Below, piece by piece: positions 1 through 6,863 of a DNA stretch of 28,297 bases (its first letter is position 1; each line of letters opens with the position of its first letter). The stretch comes from SXXZ01 sp041177965 (GTDB lineage: Bacteria > Verrucomicrobiota > Verrucomicrobiia > Limisphaerales > UBA9464). The stretch lies in contig JBEGWF010000093.1 in the NCBI GenBank assembly GCA_041177965.1, positions 1-28,297 on the forward strand, read 5' to 3'. Below the pieces are notes generated by a model that worked only from the letters and a program-made list of their open reading frames with translations, did not search any database and was not told the DNA's origin. Made by a program: the position numbers and the translations under genes.

Positions 1-892
1 GGTCGGCCGCATTGAAGCGGATCACCTGCGGGATCATCAGGCCCACGGCCGCGCCGTGGACGATGCCGAAATGCGCGGTGAGCGGATTGGCCGCCGAGTG
101 GGCCGCTCCCAACATGGAATTCTCGATGGCGGTGCCGGCCATCGCCGCCCCCAGCAGCATGCGACCGCGGGCCTCGAGGTCGTCGGGCGAACGCAGCACG
201 GTTTCCAAGGCCCCGGCACACAGCCGGAAGGCCTCCCGCGAGAACATCGACGACCACACCGTGCGGCGCGTGGTGACGGCCGACTCCACCGCATGGACCA
301 GCGCATCGAGACCGGTCAGAGCGGTGACGCGGCGCGGCTGCGACACCGTCAATTCGGGGTCGAGCAGGGCGATGCGCGCGGCGGCCTTCGGATCGAGGCA
401 CGCCATCTTGTGATGGGTGACCTCGTCGGCGATGAGGGCCGCACTCTGGCATTCGCTGCCGGTGCCGGCCGTGGTGGGGATGGCGATGAGCGGCAGCATG
501 GGCCGGGTGGCCTTGCCGACTCCCTGATAATCGCGCATCTCGCCGCCCTGGGTGAGCAGGAAGTTCACGCCCTTGGCCGTGTCGATCGAGCTGCCGCCGC
601 CGAGGCCCACGAAGAGATCCACGGCCGCGGCCCGGGCCACCTCCAGGCCTCGGGCGACATCGAGCGTGGTCGGGTTCTCGCGGACGGCATCGAAGACCGC
701 CACCTCGAGACCGGCGGCCCGGAGCAGGGACTCGGCGCGGGCGGCATGCCCGGCGCGGACGATCCCCGGATCGGTGACCAACAGGACCCGACGCCCGCCC
801 AGACCGGCGGCCAGCTCGCCGAGCCGGTCGAGGCAACCGGCCCCGAACACCACGCGGGTGCGCAGGGTGCTGTCGAAGGAGGGAAACGTCAT
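1..892 (-). CDS. Iron-containing alcohol dehydrogenase (3' end outside window)
   Basis: NAD(P)-dependent oxidoreductase of the group III (Fe-ADH) family, interconverting alcohols and aldehydes or ketones in the cytoplasm; the substrate cannot be read from sequence. About 297 residues are visible, the C-terminus being cut by the left window edge. Seen: GGGSSIDTAKG near residue 97 (family nucleotide-binding loop), IPTTAGTGSE near 135, GLDALVHAVES near 194 (Asp and His metal ligands) and a GAAHSAANPLTAHFG / IVHG stretch near 260-280 (the remaining His ligands). These are the family signatures in the expected order. The ATG at 892 gives a family-like N-terminus (MTFPSFDSTLRTRVVFGAG). The gene diverges from the lipoprotein at 991; a perfect 9-bp inverted repeat lies between them at 924-945. 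Family assignment is firm, substrate unknown. Confidence 0.93.
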   Translation of the reverse strand, partial: MTFPSFDSTLRTRVVFGAGCLDRLGELAAGLGGRRVLLVTDPGIVRAGHAARAESLLRAAGLEVAVFDAVRENPTTLDVARGLEVARAAAVDLFVGLGGGSSIDTAKGVNFLLTQGGEMRDYQGVGKATRPMLPLIAIPTTAGTGSECQSAALIADEVTHHKMACLDPKAAARIALLDPELTVSQPRRVTALTGLDALVHAVESAVTTRRTVWSSMFSREAFRLCAGALETVLRSPDDLEARGRMLLGAAMAGTAIENSMLGAAHSAANPLTAHFGIVHGAAVGLMIPQVIRFNAAD

Positions 893-923
893 GCGTCCGT
901 GAAGACTCCGCCAGCGCGCGGGA

Positions 924-945
924 TCTTCAAGCAGGCGCTTGAAGA
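924..945. promoter_or_regulatory. Perfect inverted repeat in divergent intergenic region, candidate operator
   Basis: TCTTCAAGC (924-932), spacer aggc, GCTTGAAGA (937-945): two perfect 9-bp arms. It lies in the 98-base gap between two divergent genes (starts at 892 minus and 991 plus), 31 bases upstream of the first and 45 of the second. The position suits a transcription-factor operator controlling one or both genes. It could also form an RNA hairpin in the leader of the plus-strand gene. No regulator gene is adjacent. Confidence 0.45.
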
Positions 946-990
946 AATGGATTGAACACCCGGCACGTCCCGGGGTCTGTAGCGGGAGTC

Positions 991-1344
991 ATGAACTTCC
1001 GAGACCTTCTCCCCGTCACCGCCGGACTGCTGCTGGGCCTCGGCGGCGCCGGGTGCATCTCCCATCAGGAGACCCTCCGTCGCGACGAGGAGCGCCTGCC
1101 GATCTCCTTCGAGACCGACGCCGCGGCCCGGACGTTCTACGAGGCGGTGGAGAAGATCCGCGCGGCCTCGACTCCGACGGAGAGCAGGACCGAGTTCCAC
1201 ATCCCGGTGATCCTCTCGCACAAGATCACCACGGTGAACGGTCCCCATCAGGTGTTCAACGAAGCGGTCCGTCGGGCCGACACGGATCGGGACGGCCGGA
1301 TCACCGAGAAGGAGGCCCGCATCTTCTCCGCCAACGCGCGCTGA
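991..1344 (+). CDS. Small EF-hand lipoprotein, function unknown
   Basis: 117 residues. The N-terminus (MNFRDLLPVTAGLLLGLGG) is a short signal peptide ending in AGC, so Cys22 is the likely lipidation site, though the lipobox is not ideal. Residues 97-108 (DTDRDGRITEKE) are a textbook EF-hand calcium loop with Asp at 1, 3 and 5, Gly at 6, Ile at 8 and Glu at 12. Only one loop is present, so it may dimerise or pair with another protein to bind calcium. The ATG at 991 is chosen because GGGAG lies about 6 bases upstream; an earlier ATG at 952 would bury the signal peptide. It precedes the ExbB/ExbD/TonB cluster by about 70 bases and may be cotranscribed. I do not recognise a named family beyond the EF-hand. 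Confidence 0.75.
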   Translation: MNFRDLLPVTAGLLLGLGGAGCISHQETLRRDEERLPISFETDAAARTFYEAVEKIRAASTPTESRTEFHIPVILSHKITTVNGPHQVFNEAVRRADTDRDGRITEKEARIFSANAR

Positions 1345-1377
1345 TCACCGGGCCCCTCGGCCCTGACGCGGAACACC

Positions 1378-1406
1378 CCCGGGACGCCGAAGGCATCGTT
1401 CCCGGG
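1378..1406 (+). other. Inverted repeat before exbB-like gene (attenuator or terminator candidate)
   Basis: CCCGGGA (1378-1384) and TCCCGGG (1400-1406) can pair around a 15-base loop. The right arm overlaps the putative ribosome-binding GGGAGAG (1404-1410) for the TTG start at 1418. The stem could either end transcripts of the lipoprotein gene or mask initiation of the exbB-like gene. No T-run follows. CCCGGG stems arise easily in GC-rich DNA, so confidence is low. Confidence 0.25.
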
Positions 1407-1417
1407 AGAGTCGGGGA

Positions 1418-2167
1418 TTGCCCGCAACGCTCCGGAGGATCATCCTGCAGGTCATGACGTTCCCCGTCCTGCTGGCGGCCGTGGCGCCCACCAACGGCAT
1501 GGCCGCGACGACCGCGACCCAGGCCGAGGCCGCCGCGCCCGGTGGCTTCGGGATCCTCTTCTGGCTCCTGGCGATCCTGGCGGGAGTGGCCCTGAGCGTC
1601 ATCATCGAGCGCCTCCTCTACTACCACCGGGTGCAGATCGATTCGGCCCAGTTCCTGGCCGGGGTCCGCAACGTCCTCAAGCGCGACAATGTCATCGAGG
1701 CCATCTCGATCTGCGACGCCACGCCCGGCCCGGTCTCGCGATTGGTGAAGGCGGCCATCCTGAACCGCGATGCGGGCCGGGAGCGCATCCAGGAATCGAT
1801 CGAGGAGGTGGGCTGGGTCGAGGTGCCCCGCCTCGAGGCCAATCTTCCGCTCCTGGCCACCTTCGCGCAGATCGGCCCGCTGGTGGGCCTGCTGGGCACT
1901 CTCGTCGGCATCGGTGGCACCTTCCGCCGGCTCCAGACCGGCCCCGGCTTCGCGGCGCCGGCCGAACTGTTCGCCGGTGTCTGGCAGGCCCTCTACACCG
2001 CCGGCCTCGGCATCGCCATCGCCGCCGTCTGCTACGCGGCCTACAACTACCTCGTGGCCCGGGTCAACGCCGTCGTCCTCGACATGGAACGCGCCTCGAC
2101 CGAGGCCATGAAGATGGTCGTCCAAGGCTCGGAGGCCGCCACCGGCAAGCCCTCCGTCACCCCATGA
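1418..2167 (+). CDS. exbB: ExbB/TolQ/MotA-type proton channel subunit with N-terminal signal peptide
   Basis: Inner-membrane stator subunit that, with ExbD, uses the proton-motive force to drive TonB-dependent outer-membrane transport. The 249-residue protein has TM1 at about 45-66, a long cytoplasmic segment, TM2 at about 141-164 and TM3 at about 189-212. The family motif GPLVGLLGTLVGIGGTF keeps the conserved Thr (T161), and QALYTAGLGIAIA keeps the second (T194). The start is uncertain. TTG at 1418 has GGGAGAG upstream and yields a proper signal peptide (LRRIIL, hydrophobic run, NGMA), whereas ATG at 1454 loses the positive n-region. I prefer TTG. An extra N-terminal signal peptide is a known variant of ExbB-like proteins. 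The stop overlaps the exbD start by 4 bases (ATGA), implying translational coupling. Confidence 0.88.
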   Translation: MPATLRRIILQVMTFPVLLAAVAPTNGMAATTATQAEAAAPGGFGILFWLLAILAGVALSVIIERLLYYHRVQIDSAQFLAGVRNVLKRDNVIEAISICDATPGPVSRLVKAAILNRDAGRERIQESIEEVGWVEVPRLEANLPLLATFAQIGPLVGLLGTLVGIGGTFRRLQTGPGFAAPAELFAGVWQALYTAGLGIAIAAVCYAAYNYLVARVNAVVLDMERASTEAMKMVVQGSEAATGKPSVTP

Positions 2168-2616
2168 AATTCAAGCGGACCCTCCAGCCGCTGAAGGGGC
2201 AGTTCGAGTTGGCGCCCTACCTCTGCGTGGTGTTCGTGCTGCTGTTCTTCATGCTCTTCGGAGGCTACCTGGTGCTGCCCGTCGGCACCCGGCTGGAACT
2301 GCCCGCGGGTGGCGCGCCCATCGCCTCCTGGACCGGCGAACCGTTCCTGGTGGTGGCCGTCGATGCCGGCGAGCAGTGCTACTTCGAGAACCAGATCGTG
2401 CCCGACCTCGCCACCCTCAGGAACCGGCTCGCCGCCCGGGCCGGCTCGCCGCGCGGGCCCCGCCGCCTGTACCTGCAGGCCGACCGCTCGGTGCGCCACG
2501 AGAAGCTCCAGGAACTGGCCGCGCTGGCCCGGGATGCCGGATTGTCCGAGATCCTGCTCGGCGGGGGTGGCGGCAACGGCCAGCACGGGCGCGCCACCGG
2601 CGGGACCCAGCCATGA
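2164..2616 (+). CDS. exbD: ExbD/TolR-like subunit lacking the conserved membrane Asp
   Basis: 150 residues: a short cytoplasmic N-terminus, one TM helix (about 17-37) and a periplasmic domain of ExbD length. Context and TM pattern identify it as the partner of the preceding ExbB. In E. coli ExbD the TM begins with a TPFIDV-type motif whose Asp (D25) carries the proton. Here the aligned stretch reads APYLCVVFVLLFFML, placing Cys21 at that position (codon tgc at 2224-2226). The nearest acidic residue is Glu15, six residues earlier, where E. coli has a neutral residue. The periplasmic part (TRLELPAGG, then VVAVDAGEQCYFENQIV and LYLQADRSVRHEKLQELAALARDAG) follows ExbD topology. It is translationally coupled at both ends by ATGA overlaps. 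It may be a modified motor, a non-conducting paralogue, or may use Glu15; the sequence does not decide. Confidence 0.85.
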   Translation: MKFKRTLQPLKGQFELAPYLCVVFVLLFFMLFGGYLVLPVGTRLELPAGGAPIASWTGEPFLVVAVDAGEQCYFENQIVPDLATLRNRLAARAGSPRGPRRLYLQADRSVRHEKLQELAALARDAGLSEILLGGGGGNGQHGRATGGTQP

Positions 2617-3374
2617 CCGAGCCCGCACCCGCCTGGACTTCCCGCCGACGGATCGGCCTCACTCTGCTGATGGCGGCCCTCCATGCGGGAGGGTTCTGGC
2701 TGATCGCCCGTTTCCCGCCCGGTCCCGCCCCCTCGGCCCCGGATCCCTTCCGTCTCGTCTGGTCCTCCGCTCCCCCCGATCCCCTCGAGGGGTCGCTGGT
2801 CTCTCCCACGCGCTTCGCCCTTCCCGGAGAAGGCGGATTCTCCGGAGACGCGGCCCGCGCGCTGCCGCCGGTGGCCTACGGTTGGGGACGCACCGAACCG
2901 CGGCCATCGTTCCTGTCCGCCGATCCGGACGGCTCCCAACTCGGACCGCCACCGGCCCCGCCACCGCCACCGGCCCGTGACCCGATGCCCCTCGGACCGA
3001 TGCCGCCCACCGACTCCGTGGCCCGGATGACGCTCGATGAAGCCCGGATCGAGATCGGTGGTGGTCTCCGTTCGCGACGGTTGGCCGTATCCCCGAAGGT
3101 CGCGCCCTGGACCGGAGGGGATTCGCCGCAACCCACGCGCATCGAACTGGCGGTCGATCCCTGGGGCGACGTGGTCACCGCCCGAATCCTGGCCACCTCC
3201 GGTTCACGACCGGCCGACCTTGCGGCCCTCGAGGCCGTACGTGGGGCCCGCTTCCAACCGCTTCCCGGAGCCGGCAGAGGCGACAGCCTGCGTGCCGACC
3301 GCCTGACCTGGGGCGTCGCAAGCGTCCACCCCGTCCCCGGCGAGCCTCCACCGGTGCCGTCCCGGGCCCCCTGA
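2613..3374 (+). CDS. tonB: TonB-like energy transducer
   Basis: 253 residues with TonB architecture: a cytoplasmic RRR, one N-terminal TM helix (about 13-33, with a His in AALHAGGFW), a long Pro-rich periplasmic linker (PPPAPPPPPARDP near 112-125) and a C-terminal domain at about 170-235 whose ELAVDPWGDVVTARILATSG and AALEAVRGARFQPLPG match the TonB C-terminal pattern. It would transmit energy from the ExbB/ExbD complex to outer-membrane receptors. The ATG sits inside the exbD stop (ATGA), and the next gene starts 5 bases after its stop. No TonB-dependent receptor is encoded in the window, so its cargo is unknown. The sequence is too divergent to call a specific TonB subtype. Confidence 0.78.
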   Translation: MTEPAPAWTSRRRIGLTLLMAALHAGGFWLIARFPPGPAPSAPDPFRLVWSSAPPDPLEGSLVSPTRFALPGEGGFSGDAARALPPVAYGWGRTEPRPSFLSADPDGSQLGPPPAPPPPPARDPMPLGPMPPTDSVARMTLDEARIEIGGGLRSRRLAVSPKVAPWTGGDSPQPTRIELAVDPWGDVVTARILATSGSRPADLAALEAVRGARFQPLPGAGRGDSLRADRLTWGVASVHPVPGEPPPVPSRAP

Positions 3375-3379
3375 TCGCC

Positions 3380-3604
3380 ATGCAACCGGAGTCCCTCATC
3401 GCCCTCTGGGTCGCCCTGCTCCTGGCGGCCCTGGGATTCTTCGCTCTGGCCGACGAATTCCGACGGCGGCGCATCGGATCGGACGTCTCCGAGGATCAGG
3501 TGTTCCGGTGCATCCGGTGCGGATCGGTCTACACCGATGATCCCGAGGTGGAACGTTCCCGATGCCCCCAATGCGGCAAGACGAACGAGGCCGTCCGGTT
3601 CTGA
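3380..3604 (+). CDS. Small membrane-anchored zinc-ribbon protein
   Basis: 74 residues. One TM helix (about 6-24) is followed by a basic cytoplasmic stretch (FRRRR), then two CXXC pairs: Cys44/Cys47 (CIRC) and Cys62/Cys65 (CPQC). The spacing is that of a rubredoxin-like or zinc-ribbon knuckle. It begins 5 bases after the tonB-like stop and closes the exbB-exbD-tonB run, so it probably belongs to that operon. Its role is unknown; metal binding is inferred from the Cys pairs. The real reading frame is supported by the intact Cys motif and tight spacing. Confidence 0.75.
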   Translation: MQPESLIALWVALLLAALGFFALADEFRRRRIGSDVSEDQVFRCIRCGSVYTDDPEVERSRCPQCGKTNEAVRF

Positions 3605-3760
3605 AGCCCGGTCCGGTTTTACCGTTCCTTCACAAATCGAGCCTGTTTTCCACACACGGGCTTGAAGCGGGCCAGGTGGACTGGACCCACGATTCGACCG
3701 ACCCGAAGGAAACCATCCTCCGGTCCGGCCGGTCACCGAAACCATCCGCATCCACCCATC
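3605..3760 (+). other. Intergenic region with comparatively AT-rich patch before cotH gene
   Basis: 156 bases between the zinc-ribbon and CotH genes. AAGCCCG (3604-3610) and CGGGCTT (3657-3663) are complementary 7-base arms enclosing a T-rich stretch (ggttttaccgttccttcacaaatc). This could be the end of the upstream operon or the promoter region for cotH. No convincing -35/-10 pair or terminator was found. Confidence 0.25.
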
Positions 3761-5437
3761 ATGAGCCCCAAGACCCTGACCCTGCTGACCACGGCAGTGT
3801 GGACCCTGGCCCTTGCGCCCTCGGTCCTCTCCCAGAATGACGGCGATCGACCACCCGGTCCGCCGCCCGGCGGCCCCCCCGACTTCGGCGGACCCCCGCC
3901 GTTCGGTCCCGGAGGTTCCGGTGGACGGGGCGGACCTGGCGGACCCGGGGGCCCGGGTTCGGCCCCGAAGACACTGCTGGTCCCGAAGTTCGACAAGGAT
4001 GGCGACCAACGCCTGAACTCCGGGGAGCGCCAGGCCGCCCGGGAATTTCTGGCCCAGGAAAAGGCCGCCGGACGGATCCGTGGACGCGGTCCGGGCGGAC
4101 GCGGCGGCCCCCGCGGCGGTGGCGAGGTTCTGCAGCCCACCCCAGGGGCGAAGCTCACCCCGGCCGAGGTCCGGAATCACGCGGGCACTCCACTGTACGA
4201 CGAGGGCGTCCTTCGGACCCTCTTCCTCCAGTTCGACAGTGCCGATTGGGAGAAGGAACTGGCCGACTTCAATAACACCGATGTCGAGGTGCCGGCGACC
4301 CTCACGGTCGATGGCAGGACCTTCCGCGAGGTCGGGGTCCATTTCCGGGGGGCATCGTCGTACTTCACGGTGGGCGAAGGTCGGAAACGCTCGCTCAATG
4401 TGTCGTTGGATTTCGCCCACAAGGAACAGGCCATCGACGGGAACAAGACCCTCAACCTGCTCAATTCCCACGAGGATCCTTCCTTCCTGCGCACCGTGCT
4501 CTACAGCCACATCGCGCGGGAATACCTGCCCGCTCCGAAGGCGAACCTCGTCCGGGTGGTCATCAATGGCGAGAACTGGGGCATCTACGCCAACGCCCAG
4601 CAGTTCGACAAACACTTCACGCAGGAGTCCTTCGGATCCACCCAGGGACGCCGCTGGAAGGTCTCCGGCAGCCCCAACGGCCGCGGAACGCTGGCACACC
4701 TCGGCGACGATCCGGCGCCCTACAAGAGGATCTACGACCTCAAGGGCAAGGACGACGAGAAGGCCTGGAAGGACCTGATCCAATTGACCCGCGTGTTGAA
4801 CCAGACCCCGGCCGAACAGCTCGAGGCGGCGCTGGCCCCGATCCTCGACATCGACGGAGCCCTGCGCTTCCTCGCCGTGGAGAACGCCCTGATCAACAAC
4901 GACGGATATTGGATCCGCACGAGCGACTACGCCCTTTACCAGGACCCGAAGGGTCGGTTCCACATCGTGCCGCACGACATGAACGAGGCCTTCAGCCGTC
5001 CCGGCGGCCCGGGCTTCGGCGGAGGAGGACGGCGGGGGCCCGGAGGGCCGGACGGTCCAGGCGGGGGCAACCGTGTCGAGGGTGTGAAACTCGATCCGCT
5101 CCACGCCGCCCGCGATGCGAACAAGCCCCTGATCTCCCGCCTGCTGGCCGTGCCGGCCCTTCGGGAACGCTATCTGAACCACGTCCGCACCATCGCGGAG
5201 AAATCCCTCGATTGGCAGAGACTGGGTCCGCTGGCCGAGCGTCTGCACGGCCTCATCGCCGCCGATGTCCGGGCCGACGGCCGCAAGCTCGATTCGACCG
5301 AGGCCTTCGAACGGAGCCTCACCCAGGACGTTGCGGGCAATGGTTTCGGCCCCGGGGGCGGCGGATCGATGGGACTGAGGAACTTCGCCGATCAGCGGCG
5401 GGCCTTTCTCCTAGGATACCGACCAGCGGCCGAATGA
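3761..5437 (+). CDS. Secreted CotH-kinase-family protein with EF-hand and Gly/Pro-rich stretches
   Basis: 558 residues. The signal peptide is MSPKTLTLLTTAVWTLALAP to about residue 25. A Gly/Pro-rich segment (about 28-70) follows, then an EF-hand-like loop DKDGDQRLNSGE (about 77-88). The CotH domain spans about 145-490: GVHFRGASSY, KTLNLLNSHEDPSFLRTVLY, and the catalytic-like block NDGYWIRTSDYALY (about 378-391) followed by HIVPHDMNEAF (about 400-410). The last element corresponds to the PWDxD-type metal motif of CotH kinases, here PHDMN. A second Gly-rich run (about 412-440) sits immediately after this motif, and a third near the C-terminus. Bacillus CotH is an atypical spore-coat protein kinase; exported homologues in this phylum have unknown targets. 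The ATG at 3761 is chosen for its signal peptide; an in-frame TTG at 3662 would hide it. The leader lacks a Shine-Dalgarno site. Confidence 0.88.
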   Translation: MSPKTLTLLTTAVWTLALAPSVLSQNDGDRPPGPPPGGPPDFGGPPPFGPGGSGGRGGPGGPGGPGSAPKTLLVPKFDKDGDQRLNSGERQAAREFLAQEKAAGRIRGRGPGGRGGPRGGGEVLQPTPGAKLTPAEVRNHAGTPLYDEGVLRTLFLQFDSADWEKELADFNNTDVEVPATLTVDGRTFREVGVHFRGASSYFTVGEGRKRSLNVSLDFAHKEQAIDGNKTLNLLNSHEDPSFLRTVLYSHIAREYLPAPKANLVRVVINGENWGIYANAQQFDKHFTQESFGSTQGRRWKVSGSPNGRGTLAHLGDDPAPYKRIYDLKGKDDEKAWKDLIQLTRVLNQTPAEQLEAALAPILDIDGALRFLAVENALINNDGYWIRTSDYALYQDPKGRFHIVPHDMNEAFSRPGGPGFGGGGRRGPGGPDGPGGGNRVEGVKLDPLHAARDANKPLISRLLAVPALRERYLNHVRTIAEKSLDWQRLGPLAERLHGLIAADVRADGRKLDSTEAFERSLTQDVAGNGFGPGGGGSMGLRNFADQRRAFLLGYRPAAE

Positions 5438-5445
5438 ACCCCATC

Positions 5446-5477
5446 GAGCGGGGCGGTCCCTCCGGGCCGCCCCGCTC
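5446..5477 (+). terminator. Strong GC hairpin downstream of cotH gene
   Basis: GAGCGGGGCGG (5446-5456) pairs perfectly with CCGCCCCGCTC (5467-5477). Three inner pairs (one G-U) leave a CTCC loop. It begins 8 bases after the CotH stop codon. No T-run follows, so it may stabilise the mRNA end or act with Rho. Its right arm shares the 11-mer GGGCCGCCCCG with the hairpin at 6794-6827. Confidence 0.6.
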
Positions 5478-5556
5478 CGCTCGGCGGTTCCCGGTCGCCC
5501 GAGGATCTTGACGATGATCGTTTGGCTTTTCCGCCCGACTCCTCTCCACTCCCCTC

Positions 5557-6774
5557 ATGAGCGAGACCGCCCGCTTCCTCCAGTCCTGCGCCTCCGACGA
5601 GGACATCGACATCGTGCGGTTGGTGGACTGCGTGATCATCGACGCGGTGCGCTCCGGGGCGAGCGACATCCACATCGAACCCTGGGAGTCGAGCATCGCC
5701 GTGCGCGTCCGCATCAGCGGCGTGCTCAACGAGCTGATCCACCTTCCCAGCGACCTGCTGCCCAAGATCACCGGCCGGCTGAAGGTCCTGGCGAACCTCG
5801 TCGGCCACGAGACCCAACTGCCCCAGGAGGGCCGGGCCAACACCTTCCCCGAGGCGGGCAACGTGGTGCTGCGCATCTCCACCTTCCCGACCATCCGGGG
5901 CGAGAAGACGGTGATCCGCATCTTCGATCCATCGAACCGCGCCTTCAACCTCGAGGCCCTGGGGCTCGAGGCCGGGGCGTTGGAGACCCTCAAGGGATTG
6001 CTGAGCCGTCCCAGCGGGCTGTTGCTCATGACCGGGCCGACAGGCTCGGGCAAGACGACGGTGATCTACGCCTCGCTCTGCCACCTCATCGAGCGGGCCG
6101 GCCCGAGCATCAGCATCGCCACGGTGGAGGATCCGGTCGAATTCACCCTGCCCCTCATCGCCCAGTCCCAGTGCAACGTGGCCCGCGAATACACCTACCC
6201 GGTGGCCCTTCGTTCGCTCATGCGGCAGGATCCGCAGGTCATCATGATCGGCGAGATCCGGGACGCCGAGACGGCCCAGATCGCAGTGCAGGCGGGCCTC
6301 ACCGGGCATCTGGTCATCAGCACCATCCACTCCGGAAGCACGGCCGGGGTCTTCGCGCGCCTCATCAACATGGGCATCGAGCCCTTCCTGTTGGCCTCCT
6401 CGATCACCGGCGTCCTGGGAATGCGGCTCATCCGGCGGAACTGCCCCGTGTGCCTCGAGTCCTACCGACCCGATCCCGCCGTGCTTTCCTGCCTCCCGGA
6501 GGAGGCCCGGAACGGCGGGGATTTCCGGCGCGGGGGCGGCTGCCCGGCCTGCAACCACACCGGCTTCCAGGGCCGGGCCACCGTGGTGGAGACCCTCCGG
6601 GTGGGCGAAGGGCTCCGCGACGCGGTGCTGCAGAAGCTGCCCACTCGGCGATTGCAGGAGATCGCCCAGGCGGAGGGCATGGAGACCCTCTGGCAGGCGG
6701 GCCTGCGGCGCGCCCTGAGAGGCGAGACCACCGTCGAGGAGATCCTCCGGGTGGTCGGGCTCGAGGGCTTCTGA
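5557..6774 (+). CDS. GspE/PilB-type secretion ATPase, short form
   Basis: Cytoplasmic hexameric ATPase that powers type II secretion or type IV pilus assembly. The 405 residues contain an N2-like domain (SGASDIHIEPW, an Asp-box region), Walker A GPTGSGKTT (160-168), Walker B VIMIGEIRD (228-236), the His box GLTGHLVISTIHSG (about 247-260) and a zinc-binding pair CPVC (296-299) / CPAC (329-332), the mark of the GspE/PilB branch as opposed to PilT. It starts near the N2 domain and lacks the N1 domain of full-length GspE (about 500 residues), so docking to an inner-membrane partner may differ. The ATG at 5557 follows a long C/T-rich leader with no Shine-Dalgarno. No other secretion apparatus gene except the convergent prepilin lies nearby, which fits scattered secretion genes. 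Confidence 0.92.
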   Translation: MSETARFLQSCASDEDIDIVRLVDCVIIDAVRSGASDIHIEPWESSIAVRVRISGVLNELIHLPSDLLPKITGRLKVLANLVGHETQLPQEGRANTFPEAGNVVLRISTFPTIRGEKTVIRIFDPSNRAFNLEALGLEAGALETLKGLLSRPSGLLLMTGPTGSGKTTVIYASLCHLIERAGPSISIATVEDPVEFTLPLIAQSQCNVAREYTYPVALRSLMRQDPQVIMIGEIRDAETAQIAVQAGLTGHLVISTIHSGSTAGVFARLINMGIEPFLLASSITGVLGMRLIRRNCPVCLESYRPDPAVLSCLPEEARNGGDFRRGGGCPACNHTGFQGRATVVETLRVGEGLRDAVLQKLPTRRLQEIAQAEGMETLWQAGLRRALRGETTVEEILRVVGLEGF

Positions 6775-6793
6775 TCGCCCTCCGGAACGCGAA

Positions 6794-6827
6794 CGGGGCG
6801 GCCCGGAAGCAATCCCGGGCCGCCCCG
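6794..6827. terminator. Bidirectional hairpin between convergent genes
   Basis: CGGGGCGGCCCGG (6794-6806) and CCGGGCCGCCCCG (6815-6827) form a perfect 13-bp stem with an 8-base loop. It lies between the stop of the GspE-type gene (6774) and the stop of the convergent prepilin gene (6864), so it can serve both transcripts. A T-run is absent on both sides. Confidence 0.65.
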
Positions 6828-6863
6828 ATTCCAGACGCACCGACCGAAGTCGGTCGACTTCGA

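Noticed and set aside
2876..5248. Long open frame on the minus strand opposite the TonB-like and CotH genes
   Set aside because: It is antisense to genes with clear family motifs, has no recognisable domain, and is the kind of long shadow frame that high third-position GC produces.
5508..5560. Possible short upstream peptide starting MIVWLF before the gspE-like gene
   Set aside because: It has no Shine-Dalgarno site and runs out of frame straight into the ATPase gene, so it is more likely a chance frame in the pyrimidine-rich leader.
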